A DNA stretch of 64,000 nt from Loxodes magnus (taxonomy: Eukaryota; Ciliophora; Karyorelictea; Loxodida; Loxodidae), in NCBI GenBank assembly GCA_946699065.1, contig CAMPDV010000267.1:333600-397599 (forward strand). Reading direction: 5' to 3'. The notes below the pieces were generated by a model. It did no database searches. It was not told the origin of the DNA and saw nothing but the letters and a program-made list of their open reading frames with translations. Position numbers and translations under genes: made by a program. This document shows, piece after piece, positions 1 through 12,856 of this stretch; the first letter of the stretch is position 1, and every line of letters begins with the position of its first letter.

Positions 1-540
1 TAGTTCTTAAAAGAGTAGCTTGCATGTAATCTTCCTGATTTACTAGATATATTTCTTTAGTAGAAAGAGAAAGATTTATTCATTAGTGCAAAAACAAAGG
101 AAGATCTTAAGTTCCATATAGAATATAGTTTAAAGTTAGTAAATAAAAAGTAAATAGGAGGTCCAGAACTAGGTTTTCACTTAAGATTGAGTGCTGGTAA
201 AAAATATAAAATAGATATCTAAAATTTTAAACTATAGACCAAAAATTGAAAGATCTCTTAAAATTGAAAGCAGAAAAGAGAAACTGAATTTAGATTTACT
301 TTATTAACGAAGTATAAAAGTTGATAAAACTTAAGAGAGTAAATTACTCAAAAGTTCATCTAAAAGAGAAGAGATTTTATTGAAAGTAGATATAAAAGAT
401 CTTAATGAAGAGTAAATATTTTATAATTAAAAAGATTATCTAAAAGATAAAATTAAAAAAATGATATAGAATAGCATTGTAAACAGATTTCAGTAATCTA
501 ATTTTAACAGTAGTTATTTTAATTAATTATAGTTATTATT
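1..540 (+). CDS. partial unknown protein, 5' end outside window
   Basis: With TAA/TAG as Gln and TGA as Trp, frame 1 from the first base gives about 150 codons of well-mixed sequence, including KEDLKFHIEYSLKL and GGPELGFHLRLSAGKK, then a Lys/Arg/Gln-rich stretch. The first half has balanced D, E, G and P, unlike random AT-rich translation. No domain was recognised. It lies just before the inverted-repeat arm near 605 and may be the C-terminal part of a gene starting upstream. TGA codons near 248 and 260 would end it under a TGA-stop code. The 3' limit is uncertain. Confidence 0.35.
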
Positions 541-604
541 GGTTAAATATCTTAATAGCAAAAAGCAAGCTTCTAGAACTTATAAGTTCTCTGAGTTCTT
601 AATC

Positions 605-3600
605 AAATTATTAATTTAAGATACAAATAATTTTAAATAATCATAAATATAATATACTTTTTATTTAATTACAAAAGAGCGGGAAATTTATAAATAGAAT
701 AATTTAAAAGTCAAATATAATATTTTAAAACAGATAGCATTCCTATCTATTATATTTAACTATAATTATTAACTTTTAAATCTTCCTTAGCTTTATAGCT
801 TATTTTAATTTCTATTTAATTTGGCCTTTAATTAAAGCCACTTGTTATATATAGATAAATTTGAATTTAAGTTATAACTAAAGTTGATTAATTTATTTAG
901 CAAAGTTATGATTTATTAAGATTTTAATATTAGCAGATGAAGCTTTTAATCCTTAAGCAAGAAATTTAGTATACTTAATAGAAGGAAATTCTCTTTTTTA
1001 CCATTTTTAGTTTTAACTATCTTAAAGGCTACTTTTTTAGTAATATTAATAAATTTAGTTTAATAATTACAACTCTTTTTACTTATAAAAATTGCTAGAA
1101 GTAGATAATTTCTAGTTAATTAAGCCTTAAGCCTTTTAAGTTACGAAATTTTGTTAAAGACAGCATATTTTAGAAAATAGCCTAAATATATTTTTTATTA
1201 TACGATTTTCTGGTTCATGAAAATTACAAATTTCAGCTTAATTTCATAAACTTATTTTCAATTCTTTTATTTCTTCTGAAATTCATCATTTCTTATGATA
1301 TCAACAAATTTTTTAGATCAAACAACAATCTTCTTTTAGATCACTTATGTCCTCAGATTAATAAACTTGCAAAGTTTCTATTTGTATGATTTGATAAGGT
1401 ATTGATTCATCTTTGATTTTTGCTATACATGCTAAATAATATTTAGTTTTTATTATTCCTTTTATTTTTAATTTTTTCTTAAAATTGAGTTTTTTTCTCT
1501 TTAATGATATTTTTATTTATTTAATTAGCGTTCAAATTCATTCTTCTTATTTTCTTCAAAATTTAGAATTTTTCCTTTCTTCTCTGGATTTATATTTTAT
1601 TATTTTTATATTATTTACCCAAAACCTGGGCTAAAATTGCTCTACTAATAGGCTTTTTAAATTCTATTTTTTACTTAATATTTTTCTATGATTTTTTCAT
1701 TTGAACTCAACCCAATAATGTAGAGTTATTATTAATATTTGCTTCTACAAGACACCTTTTATATTATTTCTGCTTAAAATATTCTGGATTACTTTGCTGA
1801 TATTTACGCTAAATTCCTTTTTTCTAAATTCATAGTTCCAGTCAAAAGAGTCCCTATCATATAATTTTTTCTTCTTTTAATTATAGATTTTAGCATTTTC
1901 CTTTTTGATAAGTTTTCTTCTGAATAAAATATGTCTCTTTTGTAGAATTCAAACGATTATATCTTTTTATTGTGCTAAAATTATTTCTACTTATACATTT
2001 ATATCTTCTAATCTTAAACTTTTCTTTTAAAGCAATTCCTTATTTCAGCTGCTATCTTTGATGCTTTACTTTCTAAGCAGGTTTTTTGTGGCTTTTTAGT
2101 TAAGATAAGTTTTCGTAGGTCTAAATTAAAGTGTAGATATATAAATTTTACCTATACTATCCATTGATTTTAATGAGCTTCTATTAAATAAGTATCTTAA
2201 AATAGTTTAATTAATATCTAACTTTACAATTTTATCTAAAGGTAAGAATGATCTGAAGTATAAAGTGAATTTATCTAAGTTGCTTAGCTTTTAATATACA
2301 AATATAAAAGATTAATGAGTTAGATCTTCTTTGGTTAGTTTAAATATCTTTAATCTTAACTTACTCTGCTACTTTGTTCTATTATATGTTTATTATTTTC
2401 ACACAAATTGGAATATTAAAAATTAAGTTCTTTGAACATCTCCAAAACAACAGTATTTGATTAAAAGCTTAACTTAACTATGCTTAAATTAGATAAGCTA
2501 ACTAAGATCCATTTATCTCTTAGTTATTAGCTTAAATGTATTCCTCATGAAATGTTCTATTCACTGTGGTATTTGATATAAAAGGCCTTAAGATGAATTA
2601 AATAGTTTTACTTTGATTTACTGGGCAATGAAAAGTTGAGTGTTATAATAATTAAATATAGCTCTATAGATAACTAGGAAGTAATAATGTATACTTATTT
2701 AGCTAAAAGAAGTGCTTTATTACTTTATTAAGTATTATAGACTTATATACCTATTAATATAGTAGCTATGCTAAGTAACTTACTTCAATTGCTTATTTCT
2801 TTATATTAAATAAGAAACTATTACTATTAAGATAACTTTTAATGCTAAAGTTTAATAAAGAACTTTATAAGAAAAGATAGATAAAATAGCAATTCAAACT
2901 TACAAAACTGAATTAACGGTATATTTTATATGCTTTAACTTGGGTTCTTTTATCTCAGTGTTATACTACGGATTCAATAAATAGAAAAAAGCCCTGCAAG
3001 AGAACTATAGCTTAATGACTTCTTCTAGAATAGATATGACGCAAATAAGTGTGACTGATATTTAACTAATGAGATAATTATAGTAAACGGCTATTCTCAA
3101 CCTTATGAACTTTGTAACTAAATATCGAGAACATTTCGTAATTTATAATAAAATGCTTTAGGAGATTAAGAATCTTAGTTGTCATTAAGCTTGTAAAAGG
3201 TAACTGAAAGAAAAGTAATACTTATAAGCATTTAATCTGCTTAATTTAAGGATTAAAAAGTAAGAGGCTGACAAGAATAGAATAGTGTGGATATTTGTAT
3301 TGTAGACATTAAACATAGATTTAGAAGTAAGTAAGGTATGATAATTATAAAAGAGTTGTAGTTTAACTAAATGATTTGTTGATATATTGATTACTAACTA
3401 AAGTATGATTATATTGAATCAGCTATACTAAATATCTAAATAGCTATTAGCATTAATTTTGGTATAGTTAGATTATGGACTTACTACTGTTATTATTACT
3501 CAGCAAGGCTTTTTATTAATCTCTTGATCAAAAGATAAATTTAGTTATCCCACTAAATTAGCTACTACACTACAATCTATTTATAGCATCTAATTTTACT

Positions 3601-5165
3601 GATAGGCCTTTCTTTTCTATTATTTTTGAATAATTATTCTTAAGAAGTTTCTAAATAAACTAATTTTATAGGTAAAAGAATAATAATTAAGGAAGTATAA
3701 AGCTAATAAGTAAAAGATACTAAAGATAAATTATAAAGGGTTACTTTATCTATGCTTGATAGAACTTTCACTCACTATCATTTAATAATATAGTTAGATT
3801 ATTAACAAGCAGAGATAGTATTAAGAAACCAAAAAATCATGCTTAATCATCTAGCTTTATAAATAAAAATTCATTAAACTAAATCTTAATGGCTAGTAAG
3901 CTTTAGTTTAACAATGTTTAATTCAACTAACACAAATAATAAGAATGTATTTAGGATGCTACTGGAATTAAAAAAAACCATTTATACAGTACATTAAGAT
4001 AATCCTTTTAGGCATGTAAATTACCTATAGAATATTAACTATTATTTTTTACTATTAAGCTCTATGATAAAACTTCACATTTAAGAGGACAGATCTATGC
4101 AGCACGAAAAAAATAAAATAAGTATTTTAAAGTAACACAAACAGAAACTAACTCTTAAGGCTTTTGATGCTTCTATATTTTCAGATTTTAATATTAGGGA
4201 AACTAAATTTAAATAATCTAATTAATCTTAGGTAAGGCAAGACCTAAGCTAAGATATAAAGCCAAATAATATTCTCATTGTCTAAATGTAATAAAAATAT
4301 AAGCTAAAAGATAGCTAAACTAATAATTCAAGTATTAATGAACAAATTAGTATAAAAGAAGCTCATAAGAAACAATATAAGCTTTAGAAAATATCTAGAT
4401 CTACACATAATTTTGGTGATTCTAATTTATTTAAATATTTAGATAATAAAGTATAAGATTCAACTTCAAAGCAAAGTACTGATTTAATAAGTTGAGATTA
4501 AGAGATTGTACTGAATAAAAATTAAAGCCATAAATCCTGTATACATTATAAACTTTAAACTTTATTAAGAAAAATACTTTCTTCCTTTAATATGTTATAT
4601 CTAACAAAAGAGCAAATAAAAGCTTAAGGTAGATTTATCTATAGAATATTTCTCACTTAAATTAAGCAAGCTAAAAAGGTTAATTATAACTAGCATACTC
4701 AATTAGATTTTAATAAATAGTAATTTTAGAAAGTTTGAATAGATAAAGATTAAATCAAAGATAAATATTTGTATAAAGTTAGTATTTATTAACTTTACAT
4801 CAGGATTACAAAACATAAAATTCTAATTTTCTTAGTAATATTTAAATAACTTTAGTAATCATTTTTTGGCTATAGAACTATTATTAACAAACTAAAAATA
4901 ATAAATTAAATTCAAATTTAACTTTATACTATTTGCTTTAAAAAGGTAAAGTTTAAATAAAAATTATAGAAATATGTTTATAATTTAATTAAATTAAGAA
5001 ATATTTAACTTCCTATCATTTATATTTTTAAAATCGTTCTAGTTTAATTATAAAGTTTAGTGTATGAATTTCCCGCCTTTATTTGTTATTTAATAGAAAG
5101 AAATTTTATGTTTGAATATTTAACTTTAAGGTTATTTGTATCTTAAATTTAGCGAACTGTATAAA
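605..5165. repeat. inverted-repeat-bounded unit A
   Basis: The left arm (about 605-690) and right arm (about 5050-5165) are imperfect reverse complements. They share a GGGAAATT core and a flanking TAAGATACAAATAA. The same core recurs in opposite orientation near 7160 and 8545. The 4.5-kb interior holds a large forward reading frame. The arms suggest a DNA transposon or a repeated palindrome unit, but I saw no clear target-site duplication or transposase motif. Confidence 0.5.
1250..4900 (+). CDS. large multi-pass membrane protein, copy A
   Basis: Read with TAA/TAG=Gln and TGA=Trp, one frame runs from about 1250 to 2330. After an apparent frameshift near 2330, another runs to about 4900, roughly 1,200 codons in all. 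The N-terminal third is very hydrophobic with many candidate membrane segments. The middle has soluble stretches such as DLLGNEKLSVIIIKYSS and NEIIIVNGYSQPYELCNQI, and later LDRTFTHYHLIIQLDYQQ. The C-terminal part is Lys/Gln/Asn-rich, with FKYLDNKVQDSTS. The family was not recognised; a channel or receptor is possible. Copy B at 5366 has a similar plan, which supports the frame. The reverse strand of 1250-2130 also reads plausibly as a Lys-rich protein, so orientation there is less certain. The start codon is not determined. Confidence 0.4.
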
Positions 5166-5365
5166 TCATATATATACATTAGAATACTAATGTTTATTAT
5201 GTGATGCTTAAATTAATAAAACTAAATTAATTCAAATAGATATAGTTAGATTTAGCAAAGGTTAATTTAGATTTTGATATTACATTTGATTTATTTCTTA
5301 TTATGAAGCTTTTGGTTTGAAATAGTTTGTTTAATTACAAATATTTCTATCTTTTCAATATAATT

Positions 5366-7040
5366 ATGTAAGTCTTCAGATTTATTTTATTAGCATTGCT
5401 TTTCTCTTTTACTATGAATATTAATTTCGCTTTCTTTCTTAAGTTTTTTTTAGACATTTTTATGGATTTAATAAATCAAAGTTTCAGCTTTACCTACTTT
5501 CTTTCCGTATTAGAAGATTCACCGATTTTTCTATTGAGGAACTTAGCATTAGGGATATAAATAGTAATCTTATCTCTACTTTTAGTTAATAATAAAATTG
5601 TTAACTAAATAATTTCATCTAAGTTTCTTATATCTAAATTAGATGTAGCTTTTCTAATTTCTTAGTATCTGTAGTTTGAACCTAAAAAATATTTTTTTGC
5701 TTACTTTAAGCCGACTAAATTCTGTGTTCTCTCATGTTCTAATTTCATAAAATTATATTTTAACTGTGCAGATTACTATTCCTTTCAATTTTATCTCGTA
5801 ATTTAATTTACATTTTCAAGCTGATACTTTATATTCACATCAGCATAATTTAACTAATCCACAACTAAAAGTTATTTTTGCTAGTTGCTATTTTAAAACT
5901 ATTGATTTTCCTATTATTAACCTAGATAGAGCTAAGGTATATCTTAGCATAACATTACAAGGCTTGGTTCTAAAATATATTGCATGAATTATATTAATTC
6001 TATAATTGCCGTAGTAATTACAATTCTTTTTACTTCCTATAAGGAAAATATTCATCTATAGTTAAGTAATTTCAAGTTATAGGCAAATTGATATGTCTGT
6101 AGAACGCTTTTGGCTGCTGTTAGTCTGCTAAACTGTAATAGCTATTACTTTTCTTAAAGATTTTGTGTTTATGAAAGATTTTTATTTAGATGTCTAAACT
6201 GATTTTATTAGTTTTTCATATTAACAATATTGACTAAGACTAATGGACTAGGATTTAAGTTATCCTCTTGTGTGTATGAAGTATTATTATATAGAGTACG
6301 ATGGATTTTTCCGATCTTTCTTCTCTCTTAATCTACTATGAGTTCTAACTATTTAAACTAATGTATTTCTTTTTTACTTCTTTATCTACTTAATACAAAT
6401 TATCATCTTAATTTCTGCTTTTTTGCAGCTTATATTGATGCTGCTATTTAATTTTCTTACTCGATACAACTAATTTTTATTAGGAATTACTCAGAGGAAA
6501 TTGACATATTGAGTCAGTAATAAGTAGATGTAACCTGAATATCTAAAGCTAATCGCGAGATAGTTCAAGCTGAAAATAAATTCTTATTATTACTTCTACG
6601 AACTAATAATAATGAGTAAGTTTAGGAAGCTACAGCCTGTAGGCTATTATGATTTACTAAAAGTACTTAAGATGTTGATTGACTGATTCTTTATAAGATC
6701 CATAATATATTTAATTTACTTAACCATATTTATGCTTACTAATTACTATTTATTTATAGTCCTTATAATTACTAAAAGGCTTTATTTCCAGAACTAGGAT
6801 TATTAATCATTTAGATTATGAAATTCCTCAAATACATTAGCAAAATTAGAAAGTCTTAGATAAGTAAAGATGCTGCTATTTTTAAAAATATTTAATGAGA
6901 TTTTTAGTAAATTTAGGAAGTTCCTTTAGGCAGTTTCTCTAAAAGTAATACAGACTAATAAGTAAAGATATAGATAAATGGTAATAAGACTAAATAAGGC
7001 TTTTTAGCTAAATCTATTATAACTAATTATAGTTAATTTA
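5366..7040 (+). CDS. large multi-pass membrane protein, copy B
   Basis: The ATG at 5366 opens a frame that, with TAA/TAG=Gln and TGA=Trp, stays protein-like for about 555 codons. It begins MQVFRFILLALLFSFTMN and has several hydrophobic segments, then a cytosolic-looking part with EEIDILSQQQVDVTW and NREIVQAENKFLLLLL. It resembles copy A (1250-4900) in hydrophobic N-terminus, soluble middle and direction. Codons 6340-6950 are repeated as an inverted copy at 10095-10690. It may continue through 7040-8560, where a frameshifted copy of the C-terminal region of A lies. The function was not recognised. A helical-repeat domain of the ryanodine/IP3 receptor type crossed my mind, but I cannot support it. 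Confidence 0.4.
6340..6950. repeat. left arm of 600-bp inverted repeat
   Basis: About 600 bp nearly identical to the reverse complement of 10095-10690 (for example 6775-6940 against 10100-10265). The arm lies inside membrane-protein frame B. A shorter, more diverged inverted repeat (6950-7170 and 8530-8790) is nested inside, so arms flank arms. Confidence 0.75.
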
Positions 7041-7439
7041 AGTATTTAATAATAGATATTAATATTCTAACCAATATTACTATTTATACAGTTTGATAGA
7101 TATAAGATACTAATAACTTTAACATTTAGCATTTAAACTTTAAAATTATTTGATTAAATAAAAGGAGGGAAATTTATAATTAGCTACATAAGATATAATT
7201 ATAGAGCTTTCTAATATCTATAATATCTAAATAATAAAGTGAGTTTTATAGCTAAAGCAATAATAATAATAGGTACTATAAAGCTAAATAACTAAAACAT
7301 GCTAAGATTAATAAACTAATTAGCCATTACTTTATCTAACCATCTAACTTATTATATACTAACATATAGCACCTAATACACCTAAATTACTTATTATACT
7401 AACTAAATCTCATCATTACTATACTTACATTTACTTTTA

Positions 7440-8820
7440 TCTTAATCATCATTTTATATCTTTAATCCAATATTTATTAAGAGAAATATATACCATTCCA
7501 ATCAACGCTATAACTCCAGTATTTAAGAGACCATCAAATGTAGAATCATTGTGATTAATCACTTATACAAGTTAGGAATTAACTATAGAATATTTGAATA
7601 ACTAGTATGCTTTAGAATCCAGTTTATATGTAAAAAAGTTTAGATTTAAGAGGAAGGATTTAGGGAGCACGAAAAACTTTGAAAATTATTTGAAAGTAAC
7701 TGAAACAGAAACATACTTTTCAGTCTTTTGATACTTCTATATTAGCAAGTTAAGAGTATAAATGAAATAAAATCTAGATAATTAAATTAAACTTAGACTA
7801 AGACAATACCTAAGCTAAGATTAAAGGAAAATAATATTTCTATAAGTATAATAAAAATATAAGCAAAAGATAGCTAAGTTAATAAGGGAAATACTAATGA
7901 ATATCTTAAATGAAGTTAATTTAATAGAAGTTCACAAGAGTCAACATATTCTTTTGTAAAATATCAAGATTTATCATTTAACTTTGAGAATCACTAGCTT
8001 ATTTAGATATTTAGATAATAAAGTTGAAGAAACAACTTAAAAGCAAAAGTACTGATACAATAATTTGAAATTAATAAATTCCATTAAAAAGGGCTTGAAA
8101 CAGAAATCCTTAAGGATGATATTATTTTAGAAGATTTTCATTTTAAATTAAGTAAACTAATAAGTTTGACTGTGACTAACAAGTTAAATTAAGTTTTAAG
8201 GAATAACAATTTAGTTAGTTTAAATGATAAAGAGTAAACCAAAAATAGATCTTTACGAAAAGGGCGTATTTATTAACTTATCATAAAGATTGGAAGATAT
8301 TTATTCTAATATGTATTTAGTTACTATTTAAATAACTTTAGTAATAATTACTTAGCTAAAGAGATATTATTAGCAAAGTAAAATAATAAAACTTAAATTT
8401 ATCTATAGCTTCCAGTTATTTTAAATAAGCCTAATTTAATACTAATTATAGAAAGATGCTTTTTTTAATTAAACTAAGATATTTTTAGCTCCCAATCCTT
8501 TAATTTTTTCAACTATTCTAATTTTATTATTAAGTATAGTGTATAAATTTCCCACTTTTTTATTAATTAAATAAAAATAATTTTAAAGCTTAAATGCTAA
8601 ATGTTAAAGTTATTAGTATCTTATATCTATATAACTGTATAAATAATATGTATTTGCTTTAATATTAATATCTATTATGAAGATGCTTAAGTTAATAACT
8701 TTAATTAATTATAATAGATTTAGTTCATTTAAAAAGGTTTATTTAGATCCTATTATAATTAATTTATTTCTTTATTGAAAATTTTGGTTTTAAATGTTTT
8801 GTTTAATTTCAAGTATTTGC
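7440..8820 (+). pseudogene. copy of the membrane-protein C-terminal region
   Basis: This matches 4060-5350 as a direct repeat, including the shared GAGCACGAAAAA and AAGTAACTGAAACAGAAAC stretches and the GGGAAATT boundary. In the frame of copy A it reads AKDSQVNKGNTNEYLK against LKDSQTNNSSINEQ, so the coding frame is recognisable but broken by indels. A third copy lies inverted at 13290-14880. It sits directly after frame B and may be its decayed 3' end. Confidence 0.4.
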
Positions 8821-10094
8821 AGCTTTTAAGTCTTATTTTTATAGCTTTCAGTGTATTTTTATAACACTGATATTTCATTAATTATAGATAGCTAGCCTTT
8901 ATTACTATATTCTAATTTAAACTTTGTAAGCAACATAGATTTAAGCTTTTAATTACATTTAAATTAGGAAAAAAGTACTACTTATCTCCTTGAAGCTAAA
9001 AATACTTCGTTATATTATAGTTTCTTTGAAAATATAAGGAGATTGTGAAATAAAGAATTTAACCCTAATGATTGCTAATATACAGTTATGAGTAACACGT
9101 AGAAGCAACTAAGAGAATGTCTCAAATTAAAGTGAAGTAAAGTTAGATGAGTATCTAATCCACTTAAATATGTTTTTCCTTATAATTTTTAGTTATTTTT
9201 CTAATTTATTTGCTCTAAGTCACTAAGACTTTTAAAAATTGATCGATATTCTTAGACTAAAAGTATTTTCATGATAGTACCTGTAATTTAGTGTATTGAA
9301 AGATAGTTACATATGTTCATAAAGAAACTGAAACATTTTGATTAGAAAATTCGATGATCTATATTATGAATCACACCTAAAATTAATAATTTGAAATATA
9401 AATAAAATTACCAAACTTTTATCTAGAGATTGATAAGCAAAGGAGCCAGCTGATTGCTTTTCAAAGATCAAATAAATTTAGTCTTTGAACTAAATTTAAT
9501 TAAAAAACCAAGGCTTTAGCTCTAAAAACTAGACTTAAGCTTTATTAATAAGCTCAAAGTTCTAGATATTCTTATCCTAATTACAGCTTTTCATTTTTAA
9601 GTTCTTGCTAAAGGTATTTTTATTTATTATTTTAGTTTATAATACCATTAAAATATTCTTAATTGATTCTCCATCAGCTTTCAAAAGTCTCTTATTATTT
9701 AAGACATAAGCATATAATTATCTTCACTATTATTAATCTAAACTAAAAATTTTAAAAGTGTATACTTATAAGATAATAGCAAAGTATTAAAATAAAGAGT
9801 TTAAGTAACTTTTAAAATGCATCAAAATATGCTATTTTACATTAACTTAGTTTTAATAGCCTCATATTAATTATACATAAAGAGAAGCAATGTAATCTAT
9901 TTTAATAATCTACTTATTATTGATAAATATAATTCTTAGTCTCCTTAGTATAATTAAGATTATTGTATGCTAAATACTAAGTAAATTAGTATAATTTTAT
10001 AAATCATTTAGACTATATAAGGAGTGAAGCTTGTTTATACCATTCTTTACTATTTTCATTTATTTGCGTTTGCTGTATTACTTATTAGTCTTCT
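8821..10094. other. spacer with diverged repeat similarity
   Basis: No gene was recognised. Segments 8780-9000 and 9230-9440 match, in reverse complement, 13300-13800, so this stretch continues the inverted copy pair 7440-9440 / 13290-14880. The rest (9450-10090) is AT-rich sequence in which I see nothing specific. Confidence 0.4.
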
Positions 10095-10690
10095 TTTAGA
10101 GAACTGCCTAAAGGAACTTCCTAAATTTACTAAAAATCTCATTAAATATTTTTAAAAATAGCAGCATCTTTACTTATCTAAGACTTTCTAATTTTGCTAA
10201 TGTATTTGAGGAATTTCATAATCTAAATGATTAATAATCCTAGTTCTGGAAATAAAGCCTTTTAGTAATTATAAGGACTATAAATAAATAGTAATTAGTA
10301 AGCATAAATATAGTTAAGTAAATTAAATATATTATGGATCTTATAAAGAATCAGTCAATCAACATCTTAAGTACTTTTAGTAAATCATAGTGATCTACAG
10401 ATTGCAGCTTCCTAAGCTTACTCATTATAATTAGTTCGTAGAAGTAATAATATAAAAATTTATTTTCAGTTTGATCTTTTCTCGCAACTAGCTTTAGATA
10501 TTTAGTTTACATTTACTTATTACTGACTCAATATGTCAATCTCCTCTGAGTAATTCCTAATAAAAATTAGTTGTATCGAGTAAAAAAATTAAATAGCAGC
10601 ATCAATAAAAGCTGCAAAAAAGCAGAAATTAAGATGATAATTTGTATTAAGTAGATAAAGAAGTAAAGAAGAGATCCCAATAGCTTAAAT
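10095..10690 (-). pseudogene. inverted copy of part of membrane-protein frame B
   Basis: This is the reverse complement of 6340-6950. On the minus strand it repeats the segment coding the EEIDILS region of frame B, with a few substitutions and small indels (for example around 10385-10420 and 10440-10480). No start codon or flanking coding sequence continues the frame on either side, so it looks like a duplicated gene fragment forming the second arm of a 4.3-kb inverted repeat. Confidence 0.55.
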
Positions 10691-11127
10691 AGTTACTTAA
10701 AACATAGTTTGCAGAAACGAAACAATGCTTATCCTGGAAAAATTGATGTTTGAGATGTTCATGTTGAACTAGTGAAAAAAAATATATATAAAAGCTTAAA
10801 TAGCAAAAATAAGTACTAGAATCGCAATTATCTAGATTCTAATTTTAAATAAATTTTTTTGAAATTAAGCACTATCTGCAGTTAAAACCATCTTCTGTGA
10901 AGATGTTGTAAACGGAAGTATAAATATATAATTTGTAAGAAATTTTAGATAAATTATGAGAGAATGAGAAATAAAATATCAAACATAAGTATAGCCTAGC
11001 ATAAAATAAACTTATGAAAATTAAATTTTGGCTAGTATAAAATTTTGAAGCATGATCTAGTGTAAATATCAAAAAAGATAGAAAAAGAACTTTCAAAAAG
11101 AAAAAATGTAAGGGAATATAACTACAA
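10691..11127. other. conserved segment upstream of TRIM-like copy
   Basis: Positions 10915-11127 match 21620-21850 and, inverted, 26650-26880: the DNA upstream of the other TRIM-like copies. The homology therefore covers a long 5' region as well as the RING/B-box gene. It may hold promoter sequence or an unrecognised Lys-rich coding stretch; neither can be proven here. Confidence 0.4.
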
Positions 11128-11775
11128 AAAGCATTTTCTTTATATTTATATACAATCGAAAGTTAAATAGATCAACAACAACAACAAAATTAACAGAATA
11201 TAAACAAACTAATTAAAATATTCGATTGCAAAAAGATTTTTATATTTTAGTATGTAAAAAGACATTTTATTATAAATTAATAAAACAAAAGAAAAAATGT
11301 AAGAAATCATAAAATTACATATTTATAATATAAATCTCTATAAATAACTTTTATTTCTCTTTATTATATAAAAAACATTTTATAATACATTAAATTATAA
11401 AAAAATAACTAAATCAAAAGAAAATTATAATATAATTAAATAATTACTTTGTAAATACGTTTATAAACATGCTTTATAACATAATTTACTGTTTTATTTC
11501 GTTTTTAAATTAAAGTTATAATTATGGAAATGCTGTAAAGTAAGCGCACTTCATGCAAGAAATCTCAAGTTGATTAAATTTCGAATTAGTCAGTTTTTGA
11601 ATGTGGGAGTTCCTTTTTTGAAAATTGCATTTAAAACCTACTTGAATCTAGTTCACCTTTTAAATGTTCATTTCAAGACTAAATAATGAATTTGAGCAAA
11701 TAGGAAAAAAAATTAGGTCTTGTCAAAAAATAGCATTTAAATAGAGTAAAAATAAAAGAAAAACGAAAATGAAAT
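11128..11775. repeat. left arm, 650-bp inverted repeat
   Basis: Near-perfect reverse complement of 12613-13258, with an 840-bp loop between. The arm contains the 5' flank and first part of the TRIM-like copy starting at 11524, so the right arm carries the same gene start in the opposite direction. Few mismatches suggest a recent duplication or ongoing gene conversion. Confidence 0.85.
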
Positions 11776-12530
11776 ATTTGAAGAATGTAGCATTCATGAA
11801 AGAATAGTGTTTAAAGTTATATTGAAAATATAATAATTAAACATAAGTGAAGTCTGTATCTATATAAATCATCAATACCATTTTATTTGTAAAGTAAATT
11901 AGATGATGGAAGAACTTAAAAATAACATTTAAATTAATGCTTAAGATGTAGAATAATTTATATCTTCTTAACTTATCTTTGCTAATTTTAACTTTATCAA
12001 AAGCGAAATGAAATAAGTTAAGTTTATTGGAGAAAGAAAAAAAGTAAATATTAACCAAGAAATTGATAAAATAAGTAATAAATTTTTATTTTAAATTGCG
12101 AAGAAGCATAAAAAGACTAAAATTAAATGGAAAAGGAAATGAAAGAAATAAATGAATGGAAAACAAAATGTATACGAAATAATGAAGAAAGAAGAAAACA
12201 CTATTAATAAATGTAAGGAAAAACGGGAATAATTGAAGAATTTAATAGCGAATCATAAATATTAAAGTAAATAGTATAAAATTAGTAAAATAGCAAGCCA
12301 TAAAGATAAATTTTTAAATAAACTAGGAAGGAAGTATTAAGAAGATTTCAGAATAAGAATTTGATAAAGTAAGGATTTAAAAAACATAAGCTTTAAAGTA
12401 ACTTGAAGATAATTGAATAAAATTTAATAAGAAAGGGTTGCTGATTAATAAAATTAAAGACAACTTGAAGAGAATCTAAATAAATTAGTAAGTTAAAATG
12501 ATTTTCTTTTAATGCTATAACACATATTAA
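11524..12530 (+). pseudogene. decayed TRIM-like RING/B-box/coiled-coil copy
   Basis: The ATG at 11524 opens a frame that aligns with the minus-strand TRIM-like gene at 26050-24438. It keeps the RING tail as VFECGSSFFENC and a B-box remnant ending CIYINHQYHFICK, but several zinc ligands are lost (the second Cys pair reads ECG, and SFFENC lacks one Cys). A frameshift lies near 11775. Downstream it is Lys-rich coiled coil (IMKKEENTINKCKEK), matching the full gene. Loss of zinc ligands plus the frameshift argue for a pseudogene, although TGA reading as Trp removes other apparent stops. Confidence 0.6.
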
Positions 12531-12612
12531 TTATTCAAAAGTGCAAATAGAATATATTATGATACATATAACAATACTAGTTCTTAAAAAGCCAAATATT
12601 TAGTTAAAATAT

Positions 12613-12856
12613 TTCGTTTTTCTTTTATTTTTACTCTATTTAAATGCTATTTTTTGACAAGACCTAATTTTTTTTCCTATTTGCTCAAATTCATTATTTA
12701 GTCTTGAAATGAACATTTAAAAGGTGAACTAGATTCAAGTAGGTTTTAAATGCAATTTTCAAAAAAGGAACTCCCACATTCAAAAACTGACTAATTCGAA
12801 ATTTAATCAACTTGAGAATTCTTGCATGAAGTGCGCTTACTTTACAGCATTTCCAT
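12613..12856 (-). pseudogene. N-terminal RING fragment of TRIM-like gene
   Basis: Within the right inverted-repeat arm, the minus strand repeats the start of the 11524 copy, with ATG near 12856 and the same CGSSFFENC remnant. Homology stops near 12613, so only about 80 codons remain. It is a by-product of the inverted duplication and is unlikely to make a folded RING. Confidence 0.6.

Noticed and set aside
1200..2130. Minus-strand Lys-rich reading frame opposite membrane-protein A
   Set aside because: It reads plausibly (for example IKDESIPYQIIQIETL), but it is the antisense of a hydrophobic forward frame, and forward direction continues into the downstream frame and parallels copy B. Not called as a gene; codon-bias statistics could reverse this.
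605..5165. Polinton/Maverick (Tlr-type) element
   Set aside because: No protein-primed polymerase, integrase, ATPase or capsid motif was found, and the unit is only 4.5 kb.
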